From Bacteroidota bacterium (GTDB lineage Bacteria > Bacteroidota > Bacteroidia > 2-12-FULL-35-15): a DNA stretch of 40,246 nt. This document shows positions 8,424 to 17,191 of the stretch, piece after piece. Each line of letters begins with the position of its first letter. The stretch's first letter is position 1. The DNA lies in NCBI GenBank assembly GCA_947466965.1, contig CANIFU010000022.1, forward strand, positions 1 to 40,246, in the 5' to 3' direction. A program made the translations under genes and the position numbers. The notes beneath the pieces are model-generated. The model saw only the letters and a program-made list of their open reading frames with translations, ran no database searches and was not told the origin of the DNA.

Positions 8424-9677
8424 CTAGTGACTAATGTTTTCAACTTCTTTGGGATTGTGCTTGTGCTTGAAGAGAAACGCAAATGCAATGGCAATAATCA
8501 AAGCATAAATGGCAAAGGAAAGCCAGATATTATGCCAGTCTTTTACGCCACCAGCAACGAAATATTTATCAATTACCCATCCGCTTCCGTAACTTCCAAA
8601 AAAAGCTCCGAAACCATTACTCATCATCATAAATAAGCCTTGAGCGCTGGAACGCATACTGGCATCAGTGGTGGTTTCTATAAACAAAGAACCGGAAATA
8701 TTAAAGAAATCGAATGCCATTCCATAAACAATACAGGACATGATGATCATCCATAATCCACCTGAAGGATCGCCAAATGCAAAAAAAACAAAACGAAGAA
8801 CCCAAGCAAACATGGAGATGAGCATTACTTGTTTTATCCCAAATCGTTTTAAGAAAAACGGAATAGCCAAGATAAATAGGGTTTCAGAAATTTGTGAAAT
8901 AGACATGATAATTGTTGAATATTTTACTACAAATGAATCGGCATATTGTGGTATTTTTTCGAAATCGGAGAGAAAAGAATTGCCATACATATTTGTCAAT
9001 TGCAACGCAGCTCCCAATAGCATTGAAAATACAAAGAATAACGCAATTTTATAAGTACCAAAAAGTTTGAACGCATCCAATCCTAATTTTTGAACTAAAG
9101 TTGCGTCTTTAGAAATGAGTTTTTGAGGCGGGCATTTAGGTAATAAAAATGAGTAAATTCCTAAAAAAATAGCTGCAGCAGAAGAAATATAAAACATTCC
9201 AGCGGATGCTTTGCTACCTGATAGGTTTGTAATCCACATGGCAGCAATAAATCCAATAGTTCCCCAAACACGAATAGGTGGAAACACTTTTACTACATCA
9301 TAGTTGTTGTTTTTTAATATAGTATAGGCGATTGAATTGGATAAAGAAATGGTTGGCATGTAACAAATCATTGCTGCAAATATTACCCAACAAAAAGAAG
9401 TAGGATTGTCAATTTGAGGAACGAAACAAAGAATTATTCCTCCTAAAATATGTAAAACTCCATATAATTTCTCTGCATTTATCCATTTATCGGCAATGAT
9501 TCCTGTTATAGCAGGCATAAAAATAGAAGATGCACCTAAGGTTGAAAAGATGATGCCGAATTCTTCAAAAGTCCAATGTTTGGTTACAAAACAATAATCG
9601 CCAACGGTAATTAACCAAGCTCCCCAAACAAAAAATTGAAGAAAACTCATTACTACAAGACGATTCTTTATATTCAT
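8424..9677 (-). CDS. Nucleoside permease of the NupG/XapB type (MFS)
   Basis: A 417-residue integral membrane protein with about twelve hydrophobic segments. The start NIKNRLVVMSFLQFFVWGAW, then GIIFSTLGASSIFMPAITGI and ADKWINAEKLYGVLHILGG, are characteristic of the nucleoside:H+ symporter family (NupG, XapB) of the major facilitator superfamily. It should import nucleosides across the inner membrane. In this strand it follows the bifunctional-nuclease gene and precedes thyA and folA, consistent with nucleotide metabolism. The specific substrate cannot be read from sequence. Confidence 0.88.
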   Translation of the reverse strand: MNIKNRLVVMSFLQFFVWGAWLITVGDYCFVTKHWTFEEFGIIFSTLGASSIFMPAITGIIADKWINAEKLYGVLHILGGIILCFVPQIDNPTSFCWVIFAAMICYMPTISLSNSIAYTILKNNNYDVVKVFPPIRVWGTIGFIAAMWITNLSGSKASAGMFYISSAAAIFLGIYSFLLPKCPPQKLISKDATLVQKLGLDAFKLFGTYKIALFFVFSMLLGAALQLTNMYGNSFLSDFEKIPQYADSFVVKYSTIIMSISQISETLFILAIPFFLKRFGIKQVMLISMFAWVLRFVFFAFGDPSGGLWMIIMSCIVYGMAFDFFNISGSLFIETTTDASMRSSAQGLFMMMSNGFGAFFGSYGSGWVIDKYFVAGGVKDWHNIWLSFAIYALIIAIAFAFLFKHKHNPKEVENISH

Positions 9678-9721
9678 GGAGTGTTATTTTTAAAATTTAA
9701 AATTGTTTTTATGAATTTAGC

Positions 9722-10315
9722 TTATGATTTTTTACGATTATTTAATTCATCACGAATATGAGATGCTTTCTCGTAATCTTCTTCAGTCAATGCTGTATCA
9801 AGCATTTGTTTTAATTCTTCAGTCGATTTTTTTAAATAGTCTGATTCTTCAATTTCATGTAATTCCTGTTTTTCAAGTGTGCTTTCTGTTCCTGCTATTG
9901 CATCATCATCCAGGAGAATACCAGCTTGAGATAAAATAAATTCGTAAGTATTGATTGGGCAATTAAATCGAACAGCCAATGCAATAGCATCAGATGTGCG
10001 TGCATCTATTTCAACTTCTTTGCTTCCATCGCTGGTAATTATTTTTGCGAAAAAGATGCCGTCAACAAGATTGTATACAAGAACTTCGCTTACATTAATG
10101 TTAAATCCTTCAGCAAAACTTTTAAATAAATCATGCGTTAGCGGTCGGCTAGGAGTCATTTTTTCTAACTCAATAGCAATGGCTTGTGCCTCAAAACCTC
10201 CAATGATGATAGGTAATCTGCGTTTACCTTTTTTTTCACCCAACACCAAAGCATAGGCACCCGTTTGTGTTTGGCTGTATGACAAACCTACTATTTCTAA
10301 TTTGACTTTTTTCAC
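9722..10315 (-). CDS. Bifunctional nuclease (DUF151) domain protein with C-terminal UVR motif
   Basis: A 197-residue protein of two parts. Residues about 1-135 form the BFN/DUF151 domain: VGLSYSQTQTGAYALVLGEK, LPIIIGGFEAQAIAIELE, RPLTHDLF, and ARTSDAIALAVRFNCPI, a layout shared with plant bifunctional nucleases and many bacterial proteins. Residues about 165-195 make a UVR motif (LTEEDYEKASHIRDELNN), a helical hairpin found in UvrB, UvrC and ClpC adaptors. Nuclease activity has been shown for some plant members; in bacteria the function is uncertain. It lies between etfA and the nucleoside permease, an arrangement I know from other Bacteroidota. Confidence 0.87.
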   Translation of the reverse strand: MKKVKLEIVGLSYSQTQTGAYALVLGEKKGKRRLPIIIGGFEAQAIAIELEKMTPSRPLTHDLFKSFAEGFNINVSEVLVYNLVDGIFFAKIITSDGSKEVEIDARTSDAIALAVRFNCPINTYEFILSQAGILLDDDAIAGTESTLEKQELHEIEESDYLKKSTEELKQMLDTALTEEDYEKASHIRDELNNRKKS

Positions 10316-10406
10316 TAACAGTATTTTTTATCTCTACATTGAGATGTAAATAGGGTGTATTAATAAGTTATGAATTATCCGTTAATCAATAACGGCAAGC
10401 GGTAAA

Positions 10407-11378
10407 TTAATTTTTATTTGCCTTAAAATGTTTAACCGCTGCGATCAATTTAGGAACAACTTCAAAAGCATCTCCTACAATACCGTAATCGGCCGATTTA
10501 AAAAATGGTGAATCTTTATCGGAATTTATTACCACAATGGTTTTGCTGCCATTTACTCCAGCCAAATGTTGAATAGCCCCAGAAATTCCAATAGCAATGT
10601 ATAAATTCGGACGAATAGCAACACCTGTTTGACCAACATGTTCGTGGTGTGGGCGCCAGTGCATATCCGCAACCGGACGAGAACATGCTGTTGCTGCGCC
10701 CAATTCTTTTGCTAATTCTTCAATCATTCCCCAGTTTTCAGGGCCTTTCATGCCGCGACCTGCAGATACAACTAATTCAGCATCCGGCAGGTTTAATTCG
10801 CCACTTACTTTTTTTACTTCTTTTACGATTATCGGAGAATTTATCGCATCTAAATTTATTGCAAATTCAATTGCTTCAACTGCACCTCCTGTTAATTCAA
10901 TAGGAAATGAATTTGGTAAAATAGAAATTACTTTTTTAGCTGAAGCTATGGTATAGGTTGCAATTGCTTTTCCTGAGAATACATTTTTATTTACAGAGAA
11001 AGTGTCGCCGGAAATAGTTGGATTATCAACTGCTCCGGCAACAATACCCGCTTTTATTTTTGCTGCCAAACGAGGTGCTACTTCTTTGCCGGTAAAGTCG
11101 TGAGCAAAAACAATGATGCTTGCATTTTCTAAAGTAGCAACTTGTTCAATTGCAGCAGTTATATATTGTCCATTTAAACCAGCCAGTTTATCATTTTTTA
11201 ATTTCAATACCTTTGTTGCTCCAGCTTTTCCCAAATCGGCCAAATCGGCATCTCCGATTACGACTGCCGTAACCGTTGAGTTTAATTGTTTTGCAATTCG
11301 ACTTCCGTAATTCACTGCTTCCAAAGAAGATTTTTTTACTTTACCTTTTGCTATTTCTGTGTAAATTAATATAGACAT
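10407..11378 (-). CDS. etfA: Electron transfer flavoprotein, alpha subunit
   Basis: A 323-residue protein from the ATG at 11378; an ATG at 11399 would add MTLKKNI, which does not fit the family start MSILIYTE. EtfA binds FAD and, with EtfB, passes electrons from acyl-CoA and other dehydrogenases to the quinone pool through ETF-quinone oxidoreductase. The C-terminal FAD-binding domain is clear: LVVSAGRGMKGPENWGMIEE, AACSRP-type CSRPVADMHWRP, QTGVAIRPNLYIAIGISGAIQHLAG and the closing NSDKDSPFFKSADYGIVGD. It lies 134 bases downstream of etfB in the same direction. Cytoplasmic. Confidence 0.96.
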   Translation of the reverse strand: MSILIYTEIAKGKVKKSSLEAVNYGSRIAKQLNSTVTAVVIGDADLADLGKAGATKVLKLKNDKLAGLNGQYITAAIEQVATLENASIIVFAHDFTGKEVAPRLAAKIKAGIVAGAVDNPTISGDTFSVNKNVFSGKAIATYTIASAKKVISILPNSFPIELTGGAVEAIEFAINLDAINSPIIVKEVKKVSGELNLPDAELVVSAGRGMKGPENWGMIEELAKELGAATACSRPVADMHWRPHHEHVGQTGVAIRPNLYIAIGISGAIQHLAGVNGSKTIVVINSDKDSPFFKSADYGIVGDAFEVVPKLIAAVKHFKANKN

Positions 11379-11512
11379 AATGTTTTTTTTTAATGTCATG
11401 CCTTCCTTTTCTTCAGTTTTTCTAAGTCCAGATTCGGCAATTGCTTGTTAATATTTTTTATTCTTTTCGTGTTATCTTTTGTAAAGGGATAAAAAAATGA
11501 AATGAAATTAAA

Positions 11513-12253
11513 TTAAATGACTTTTGCTTGAGTATGCAATAATTCGATTAATGATTCAGGATTTGAAGCGTCAATATATTTGCAATCAATTCTTCCTACT
11601 GATAGTGTATAGGAGGAAATACTTGTTAATTTATCAGCACTTGTTGCAGGAATCACCGTCAATGGTTTTGTACGTGCACTCATAATTCCTTTCATATTAG
11701 GTATGCGTTGCTCAGCCATCCCTTTGTTTGCAGACAATACTAAAGGTAGAGTGCATTCAACAACTTCAGTGCCTCCATCAATATCATGTTCTATGGTGGC
11801 AACACCACTCGTAACTTCCAATTTAGTAGCTAAAGACACGTATGGTAAATTCATTAGTTCGGCAAGCATTGCACCTACCATCGAACCATTATAGCTGATT
11901 GTTTCTTTACCTGCCATAATCAAATCAAAGTCTTTGTCTTTTGCATACGCTGCAATTTGTTCTGCCACAGCATACGCATCATTTGGTTCCGCATCAATTC
12001 GAACAGCATCATCTGCTCCTATAGCAAGTCCTTTGCGAATGGTTGCTTCACTGTCAGCTGCACCAACATGAATTATGGTTACGTTTCCGCCTTGTGCTTC
12101 TTTTAACTCAAGCGCTCGAACGAGAGCATACCATTCGTCATAAGGATTGATCACAAACTGAACACCGGCAGTATTGAAGTTTGCATTGTCCGCTGAAAAT
12201 GCAATTTTAGTTGTTGTGTCAGGCACATTACTTATACAGACTAGTATTTTCAT
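11513..12253 (-). CDS. etfB: Electron transfer flavoprotein, beta subunit
   Basis: A 246-residue partner of EtfA that binds AMP. Family signatures are MKILVCISNVPDTTTKI, FVINPYDEWYALVRALELK, ATIRKGLAIGADDAVRI, LIMAGKETISYNGSMVGAML and a recognition-loop region LPLVLSANKGMAEQRIPNMK followed by MSARTKPL, typical of group I ETFs of fatty-acid oxidation. It is the first gene of the minus-strand run and shares a 259-base divergent control region with the DUF4290 gene. A TAAATTTG -7 box lies 78 bases upstream. Confidence 0.96.
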   Translation of the reverse strand: MKILVCISNVPDTTTKIAFSADNANFNTAGVQFVINPYDEWYALVRALELKEAQGGNVTIIHVGAADSEATIRKGLAIGADDAVRIDAEPNDAYAVAEQIAAYAKDKDFDLIMAGKETISYNGSMVGAMLAELMNLPYVSLATKLEVTSGVATIEHDIDGGTEVVECTLPLVLSANKGMAEQRIPNMKGIMSARTKPLTVIPATSADKLTSISSYTLSVGRIDCKYIDASNPESLIELLHTQAKVI

Positions 12254-12330
12254 AATTTAAAAAATTTATTCAATTGTTTTCTCCCGAAAGTAGTCGAAGG
12301 ATGTTTGTTTTACTTTTTTATAATGATTCG

Positions 12331-12338
12331 CAAATTTA
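12331..12338 (-). promoter_or_regulatory. -7 promoter element upstream of etfB
   Basis: TAAATTTG on the minus strand matches TAnnTTTG exactly. No well-spaced TTG was seen, so the call rests on the -7 box and its position in a divergent intergenic region of 259 bases that otherwise shows nothing but AT-rich sequence. Confidence 0.4.
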
Positions 12339-12435
12339 ACAATATCTGCGGTATAAAAAAATGATTTTTTATGAGCAGTTGTTGATAAAATGCATTCGGA
12401 AAAATTAGGGTAAATCTGTCTAAAATGAGCAGATT

Positions 12436-12467
12436 TTGTCGGTTTCCAAATAAAATCACTACTTTTA
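12436..12467 (+). promoter_or_regulatory. Probable promoter for the DUF4290-murA genes
   Basis: TTG (12436-12438) is followed after 21 bases by TACTTTTA (12460-12467), one base off TAnnTTTG. The start codon of the next gene lies 45 bases further on. Confidence 0.4.
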
Positions 12468-12512
12468 CAATCTCTAAAAGAAAAGATACTACCAAAAAAA
12501 AATATAGATTAG

Positions 12513-13196
12513 ATGGAATATAATACTAGTCTGCCAAAAATGATCATTCCCGAGTATGGCAGAAACATTCAAAAAATGATTGACTTCGCGATGACTGTTA
12601 AAGATCGTGAAGAACGCAACAGAGTTGCACGCGCTATCATTGACGTGATGGGCCAACTTAACCCGCATTTGCGAGATGTTACAGATTTTAAACATAAATT
12701 ATGGGATCATATCTTTATTATTTCTGATTTCAAATTGGATGTAGATTCTCCTTATCCTTTACCTACGGCCGAAACATTTCAAACCAAACCCGACCGCGTA
12801 TTATATCCGAGTAATGATATCCGTTATAAACATTATGGTAAAACAGTAGAGCGCATCATTGCCAAAGGAAAAGAATATCCCAATGGACCAGAAAAAGATG
12901 CCTTGGTTGAGCAGATCGCTAACCTTATGAAACGTTCTTATTTAACCTGGAACCGCGATTCAGTAAATGATGAGGTGATCTTAAAGCAATTGGACGAATT
13001 GTCAAAAGGGCAATTGAAATTGACCGACCCTTCCTTGCTAAGAAGTACACAAACATTTGTTCCGCGCCCGCCAGCAAATCAAAGTAGAGATGGTAAAAAG
13101 AAGCAGAACAATAATCAGAGTGGAAAACAAAACAACGGTGGAGCACATCGCCATCACAAAAGTAATAATCAGAATTTTAAAAGAAAGCCATTTTAA
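12513..13196 (+). CDS. DUF4290 family protein
   Basis: A 227-residue protein of a family found in Bacteroidota, with no known function. The N-terminal part carries the family's recognisable pieces: LPKMIIPEYGRNIQKMIDFA, DREERNRVARAIIDVMGQLN, and DFKHKLWDHIFIISDF, followed by a Pro/Tyr-rich region (SPYPLPTAE). It is mostly helical up to about residue 170. The last 50 residues are basic and low-complexity (Asn, Gln, Lys, His, Gly), which suggests binding to RNA, DNA or another acidic partner. It precedes murA, a common neighbour in this phylum, with a terminator hairpin between the two. Confidence 0.85.
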   Translation: MEYNTSLPKMIIPEYGRNIQKMIDFAMTVKDREERNRVARAIIDVMGQLNPHLRDVTDFKHKLWDHIFIISDFKLDVDSPYPLPTAETFQTKPDRVLYPSNDIRYKHYGKTVERIIAKGKEYPNGPEKDALVEQIANLMKRSYLTWNRDSVNDEVILKQLDELSKGQLKLTDPSLLRSTQTFVPRPPANQSRDGKKKQNNNQSGKQNNGGAHRHHKSNNQNFKRKPF

Positions 13197-13228
13197 AGCT
13201 TTTTAAAATAACTGACGCTTAAATTTCC

Positions 13229-13264
13229 AGCACTTTTCTGATAAAGAAAGGTGCTTTCTTTTTT
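13229..13264 (+). terminator. Terminator after the DUF4290 gene
   Basis: AGCACTTTTCT pairs with AGAAAGGTGCT (one G-T pair) around a short loop and is followed by a T-rich tract. The rest of the gap up to murA (13265-13396) shows nothing recognisable. Confidence 0.7.
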
Positions 13265-13396
13265 AGGGCTATTAACAATCCGTAGTTCGTAAAAACCCAG
13301 TTTCCGTAATTTAATTTCCCTCTTTTAATACTTACTTCGTATTTAAGGAATTAAAGGGCGCTATGTCTTTAATCTTTCAAACTTTAAACTAAAAAA

Positions 13397-14701
13397 ATGA
13401 GTGTATTCGAAATTATTGGTGGAAAAAAACTAAAAGGCGAGATTATTCCACAAGGCGCTAAAAATGAAGCATTACAGATACTTTGTGCCGTTTTGTTAAC
13501 TCCTGAAAAGGTGGTAATACAAAATATTCCGGATATTGTGGATGTAAATAAGCTGATTGATTTATTGAGAGATCTGGGTGTTAAAATCGAAAAGACCGGT
13601 CATGAGGAATATACTTTTCAAGCCGATAATGTGGATGTAGATTACCTGAATTCGGAAGAGTTTAAAAGAAAAGGTGGTAGTTTGCGTGGTTCTATTATGA
13701 TAGTTGGTCCGCTTCTTTCCCGCTTTGGAAAAGGATATATTCCAAAACCGGGTGGAGATAAGATCGGCCGAAGGAGATTGGATACCCACTTTATTGGTTT
13801 TCAGAATTTAGGAGCAAAGTTCATATATGATGAAACAAATGAGTTTTATAAGGTAGAAGCAACAAATTTAAAGGGGTGCTATATGCTTTTAGATGAAGCA
13901 TCCGTTACTGGTACAGCAAATATATTGATGGCTGCTGTTTTGGCAAAAGGAACAACAACTATTTATAATGCAGCCTGTGAACCGTATATTCAGCAATTGT
14001 GTAAAATGTTGAATAGGATGGGTGCAAAAATTAGCGGAATTGGTTCCAACCTCTTGATGATTGATGGCGTTGAAAATCTGACAGGCACAACGCACCGAAT
14101 GTTACCCGATATGATTGAAGTAGGTAGTTTTATCGGATTAGCTGCAATGACTCAATCCGAAATTACAATCAAGGATGTTCAATTTGACGAATTGGGAATT
14201 ATTCCGAGTGTATTTCAGCGCTTGGGAATAAAATTGGAGCGCAGAGGTGATGATATCTTTATTCCTTCACAGGATCATTATGAAATTGATACATTTATTG
14301 ACGGATCGATTCTTACAATTTCTGATGCGATTTGGCCGGGTTTTACTCCCGATCTTTTGAGCATCATACTCGTTGTTGCAACACAAGCCAAAGGAACAGC
14401 ACTTATCCACCAAAAAATGTTTGAAAGCAGATTGTTTTTTGTGGATAAACTAATAGATATGGGAGCGCAAATTATTCTTTGTGATCCCCATCGTGCAACA
14501 GTTATCGGATTAAATCGCGAGCATCAGCTGAAAGGTATTTCTATGACATCTCCTGATATTCGTGCCGGTGTGTCACTTTTAATTGCAGCACTTTCAGCAA
14601 GTGGGAAGAGTACGATCCATAACATTGAACAGATCGACAGAGGTTATCAGAACATTGATATACGTTTACAAAAACTTGGCGCACAAATTGTAAGGAAGTA
14701 A
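13397..14701 (+). CDS. murA: UDP-N-acetylglucosamine 1-carboxyvinyltransferase (MurA) with Asp at the fosfomycin site
   Basis: A 434-residue enzyme for the first committed step of peptidoglycan synthesis: transfer of enolpyruvate from PEP to UDP-GlcNAc, in the cytoplasm. Family marks: FEIIGGKKLKGEI, GAKNEALQILCAVLLT with the catalytic Lys, SLRGSIMIVGPLLSRFGK, and RVDMIEVG-like LPDMIEVGSF and DIRAGVSLLIAAL. In the flexible active-site loop PGGDKIGRR the usual Cys (Cys115 in E. coli, in PGGCTIGAR) is Asp121 (codon 13757-13759). Substitution of this Cys by Asp is established to keep the enzyme active and to remove the fosfomycin target, as in Chlamydia and Mycobacterium. The 22-base gap to the downstream thioredoxin gene is short. 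Confidence 0.96.
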   Translation: MSVFEIIGGKKLKGEIIPQGAKNEALQILCAVLLTPEKVVIQNIPDIVDVNKLIDLLRDLGVKIEKTGHEEYTFQADNVDVDYLNSEEFKRKGGSLRGSIMIVGPLLSRFGKGYIPKPGGDKIGRRRLDTHFIGFQNLGAKFIYDETNEFYKVEATNLKGCYMLLDEASVTGTANILMAAVLAKGTTTIYNAACEPYIQQLCKMLNRMGAKISGIGSNLLMIDGVENLTGTTHRMLPDMIEVGSFIGLAAMTQSEITIKDVQFDELGIIPSVFQRLGIKLERRGDDIFIPSQDHYEIDTFIDGSILTISDAIWPGFTPDLLSIILVVATQAKGTALIHQKMFESRLFFVDKLIDMGAQIILCDPHRATVIGLNREHQLKGISMTSPDIRAGVSLLIAALSASGKSTIHNIEQIDRGYQNIDIRLQKLGAQIVRK

Positions 14702-14718
14702 AAAAAAATGTAATTTTG
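14688..14718 (+). promoter_or_regulatory. Possible promoter for the thioredoxin gene, overlapping the murA 3' end
   Basis: TTG (14688-14690) and TAATTTTG (14711-14718) are separated by 20 bases, a full match to the Bacteroidota promoter. The -7 box ends only five bases before the ATG at 14724, so transcription from it would give a leaderless or almost leaderless mRNA. Confidence 0.4.
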
Positions 14719-14723
14719 TAACT

Positions 14724-15284
14724 ATGAAAAAAGTAAATATTATTCTTGCCCTTGCAGCCGTATCGGTTTTAGCATTCGGATTTATTAAAAATGATTCAAT
14801 TCCTTCCCAAGATGAAAAATCAGTGGTAGAGGGAACAAGCATTGGAAACAAAGCCCCCGAGCTTAATTTTAAAACTCCTGAGGATAAAAATCTTGCGCTT
14901 TCTTCACTGAAAGGGAAAATTGTCTTAATCGATTTCTGGGCTTCCTGGTGTGGTCCTTGTCGACATGAAAACCCCAATGTTGTTAATGTTTACAATACTT
15001 ATAAAGATCAAAAGTTCGGTAAAAAAGTTAAAGGATTCACCGTTTTTAGTGTTTCTTTAGATAATAACAAAACTGCCTGGATCAATGCAATTGCAAAAGA
15101 TGGTTTGGTTTGGACAAACCACGTGAGCGATTTAGGTGGTTGGCAATCAAAAGCTGCCGCAATTTATGGTGTTAATTCCATTCCTGCAGGTTATTTAATT
15201 GACGAAAATGGTGTTATTGTAGCCAAGGGTGATGCTTTGAGAGGACCTGGTTTGGAAAACGAGTTAAAGAAACTGATCAAGTAA
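14724..15284 (+). CDS. TlpA/ResA-like thioredoxin-fold protein, exported
   Basis: A 186-residue protein. Residues 1-19 (MKKVNIILALAAVSVLAFGF) form a signal peptide or anchor. A thioredoxin-like AhpC/TSA-Redoxin domain follows: GNKAPELNFKTPEDKNLALS, KIVLIDFWASWCGPCRHE with the redox CGPC, and SIPAGYLID with the cis-Pro facing it. WASWCGPC plus an N-terminal KGK-IVLIDF strand is the TlpA/ResA pattern, so it probably reduces disulfides in the periplasm, for instance in cytochrome c maturation or cell-envelope proteins. No partner gene lies next to it. It is closed by a clear terminator at 15303-15333. Confidence 0.88.
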   Translation: MKKVNIILALAAVSVLAFGFIKNDSIPSQDEKSVVEGTSIGNKAPELNFKTPEDKNLALSSLKGKIVLIDFWASWCGPCRHENPNVVNVYNTYKDQKFGKKVKGFTVFSVSLDNNKTAWINAIAKDGLVWTNHVSDLGGWQSKAAAIYGVNSIPAGYLIDENGVIVAKGDALRGPGLENELKKLIK

Positions 15285-15302
15285 TAGTACTATTTTTAAA
15301 TG

Positions 15303-15333
15303 AAGACAGAACTCGAAAGGGTTCTGTCTTTTT
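15303..15333 (+). terminator. Terminator after the thioredoxin gene
   Basis: AAGACAGAAC and GTTCTGTCTT form a ten-base-pair stem around TCGAAAGG, followed by TTTTTA. Placed 18 bases past the stop codon. Confidence 0.8.
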
Positions 15334-15364
15334 ATTTCCGGACAATTATGTCAAAATGTCTTAT

Positions 15365-15372
15365 TATCTTTG
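15365..15372 (+). promoter_or_regulatory. -7 promoter element upstream of grpE
   Basis: TATCTTTG fits TAnnTTTG and lies 40 bases before the first candidate start of grpE; no clean -33 TTG. No CIRCE-type inverted repeat is visible here. Confidence 0.4.
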
Positions 15373-15412
15373 ATGGCAAGTAATTTGAGAAGTTCAGTGA
15401 GGAAAAAATCGA

Positions 15413-15979
15413 ATGAAAAAATTTAAAAATATATTTAAGAAAATGAGCACAACTGAAAGCGATATTTTGAATGATCAAAACCAAGAGCAAGTTCCTCAAG
15501 AGGAAGTAAATGTTTTAGATGAAAAGGAAAAACAAATAGCGGAATTAAAATTGAAATCAGATGAATTGAATGATAAATATTTGCGTTTATATTCAGAGTT
15601 TGATAATTTCAGAAAGCGAACAGCAAAAGAAAAAATGGACATGATTCAATCCGGAGGGGAAGATGTTTTTAAAAGCATATTGCCGGTACTGGATGATTTT
15701 GAGAGGGCCGTAAAGTCTAATTCGGAAACAACCGATGTAAAAGCGGTGAATGATGGTGTGAATTTGATTTTCAATAAATTGAAAACAACTTTAACACAAA
15801 AAGGATTATCTGAAATGAATTCCGTTGGAGAGGTTTTTAATGCAGATATTCACGAAGCTATTACGAATATTCCGGCGCCATCAGAGGATGACAAAGGTAA
15901 GGTAATAGAAGAGTTAGAAAAGGGATACAACTTAAACGGTAAAATAATTCGTTTTGCAAAAGTAGTAATAGGTAGTTAG
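15413..15979 (+). CDS. grpE: GrpE, nucleotide exchange factor for DnaK
   Basis: A 188-residue protein, or 178 if the second ATG (15443, MSTTESD) is used. The first ATG has GAGG ten bases upstream and is kept. GrpE dimers release ADP from DnaK. After a charged, low-complexity N-terminus come the long helix region LKSDELNDKYLRLYSEFDNF with RKRTAKEK, then SILPVLDDFERAV and the C-terminal beta domain with NADIHEAIT and KVIEELEKGYNLNGKIIRFAKVVIG. It precedes dnaJ by 59 bases; dnaK is not in the window. Expected to be heat-responsive, without a regulatory site I can point to. Confidence 0.95.
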   Translation: MKKFKNIFKKMSTTESDILNDQNQEQVPQEEVNVLDEKEKQIAELKLKSDELNDKYLRLYSEFDNFRKRTAKEKMDMIQSGGEDVFKSILPVLDDFERAVKSNSETTDVKAVNDGVNLIFNKLKTTLTQKGLSEMNSVGEVFNADIHEAITNIPAPSEDDKGKVIEELEKGYNLNGKIIRFAKVVIGS

Positions 15980-16038
15980 TTTGAACATTTGCTGAGTAAA
16001 ATCAAATTCTCAGCTTGATAAATTTACAAATTGATAAA

Positions 16039-17190
16039 ATGGCTAAGAAAGATTTTTACGATATATTAGAAATATCAAAGGGTTCAAGTGCAGAAGAAAT
16101 AAAGAAAGCATATCGCAAGATGGCGATAAAATATCACCCCGATAAAAATCCCGGTGATAAAGCAGCAGAAGAAAAGTTTAAGGAAGCAGCAGAAGCATAT
16201 GAAATATTAAGCAGTCCGGAAAAGAAACAGCGTTACGATCAATATGGCCATGCCGGAATGGGTGGTAGTAATGGTGGTTTTGGCGGAGGTCAGGGATTTG
16301 GCGGAATGAATATGGATGATATCTTCAGTCAGTTTGGAGATGTTTTTGGTGGACATTTTGGTGGAGGTGGAGGAAGCCGTAGAGGTGGACGCAGAGTAAA
16401 CAAAGGTTCTAATCTTCGAGTGAAGGTAAAGATGAATCTGGAGGAAATTGCAAATGGTGTTGAGAAAAAAATAAAAGTAACAAAGTACGTTGCGTGTAAA
16501 ACCTGTACTGGTTCCGGCGCAAAAAACGGATCGGCTTTTAATAGTTGTTCAACGTGTAAAGGTTCCGGACAAGTTACTCGAATTACAAATACGATTCTGG
16601 GTGCAATGCAAACAACAAATACATGTCCAACGTGTGGAGGTGAAGGTCAAACGATTACGGATAAATGCACTGCTTGTCACGGTGATGGAATTGTGCGTGA
16701 TGAAGAAGTAATCAATATTAACATCCCAGCAGGTGTTGCGGATGGGATGCAGTTGTCCGTTGCCGGAAGAGGAAATATGGGCGCTCGTGGAGGTGTTGCC
16801 GGCGATTTGATTGTTGTTGTTGAGGAAATTGAACACGAGCATTTGAAGCGTGATGGAATGAATTTATTCTACGATCATTTTGTGAGTTATTCTGATGCTG
16901 CTTTGGGCACACAAATAGAAGTTCCGACAATTGATGGTAAAGCGAAAATAAAAGTGGAACCGGGAACGCAAAGCGGAAAAGTACTCCGTTTAAAAGGAAA
17001 AGGATTGCCTGATATTAATACATATGGTCGTGGAGATATTTTAGTAAACATTAATGTTTGGACACCACAGCAGCTTTCCAAGGAGGAGAAGAAAATTCTT
17101 GAGGACTTAAAAGATGCTTCTAATTTTAAGCCGAACCCAACTAAAAAAGACAAAGGTTTCTTTGAACGAATGAAACAGTATTTTGAATAA
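16039..17190 (+). CDS. dnaJ: Chaperone protein DnaJ
   Basis: A 383-residue Hsp40 from the ATG at 16039 (MAKKDFYDIL); an in-frame TTG at 16015 would add an odd eight-residue extension. The J domain (about 1-70) carries the HPD tripeptide in KYHPDKNPGDK, which stimulates DnaK's ATPase. A Gly/Phe-rich linker follows (GGSNGGFGGGQGFGG and a long Gly run with SRRGGRR). The zinc domain has four CxxCxGxG repeats: CKTCTGSG, CSTCKGSG, CPTCGGEG and CTACHGDG. The C-terminal substrate domains end with GRGDILVNINVWTP. It pairs with grpE upstream, and an ABC exporter gene starts two bases after its stop. Confidence 0.97.
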   Translation: MAKKDFYDILEISKGSSAEEIKKAYRKMAIKYHPDKNPGDKAAEEKFKEAAEAYEILSSPEKKQRYDQYGHAGMGGSNGGFGGGQGFGGMNMDDIFSQFGDVFGGHFGGGGGSRRGGRRVNKGSNLRVKVKMNLEEIANGVEKKIKVTKYVACKTCTGSGAKNGSAFNSCSTCKGSGQVTRITNTILGAMQTTNTCPTCGGEGQTITDKCTACHGDGIVRDEEVININIPAGVADGMQLSVAGRGNMGARGGVAGDLIVVVEEIEHEHLKRDGMNLFYDHFVSYSDAALGTQIEVPTIDGKAKIKVEPGTQSGKVLRLKGKGLPDINTYGRGDILVNINVWTPQQLSKEEKKILEDLKDASNFKPNPTKKDKGFFERMKQYFE

Positions 17191-17191
17191 A

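Noticed and set aside
16015-16038. Earlier TTG start for DnaJ
   Set aside because: The J domain begins at MAKKDFYDIL from the ATG at 16039; the prefix is not part of the family.
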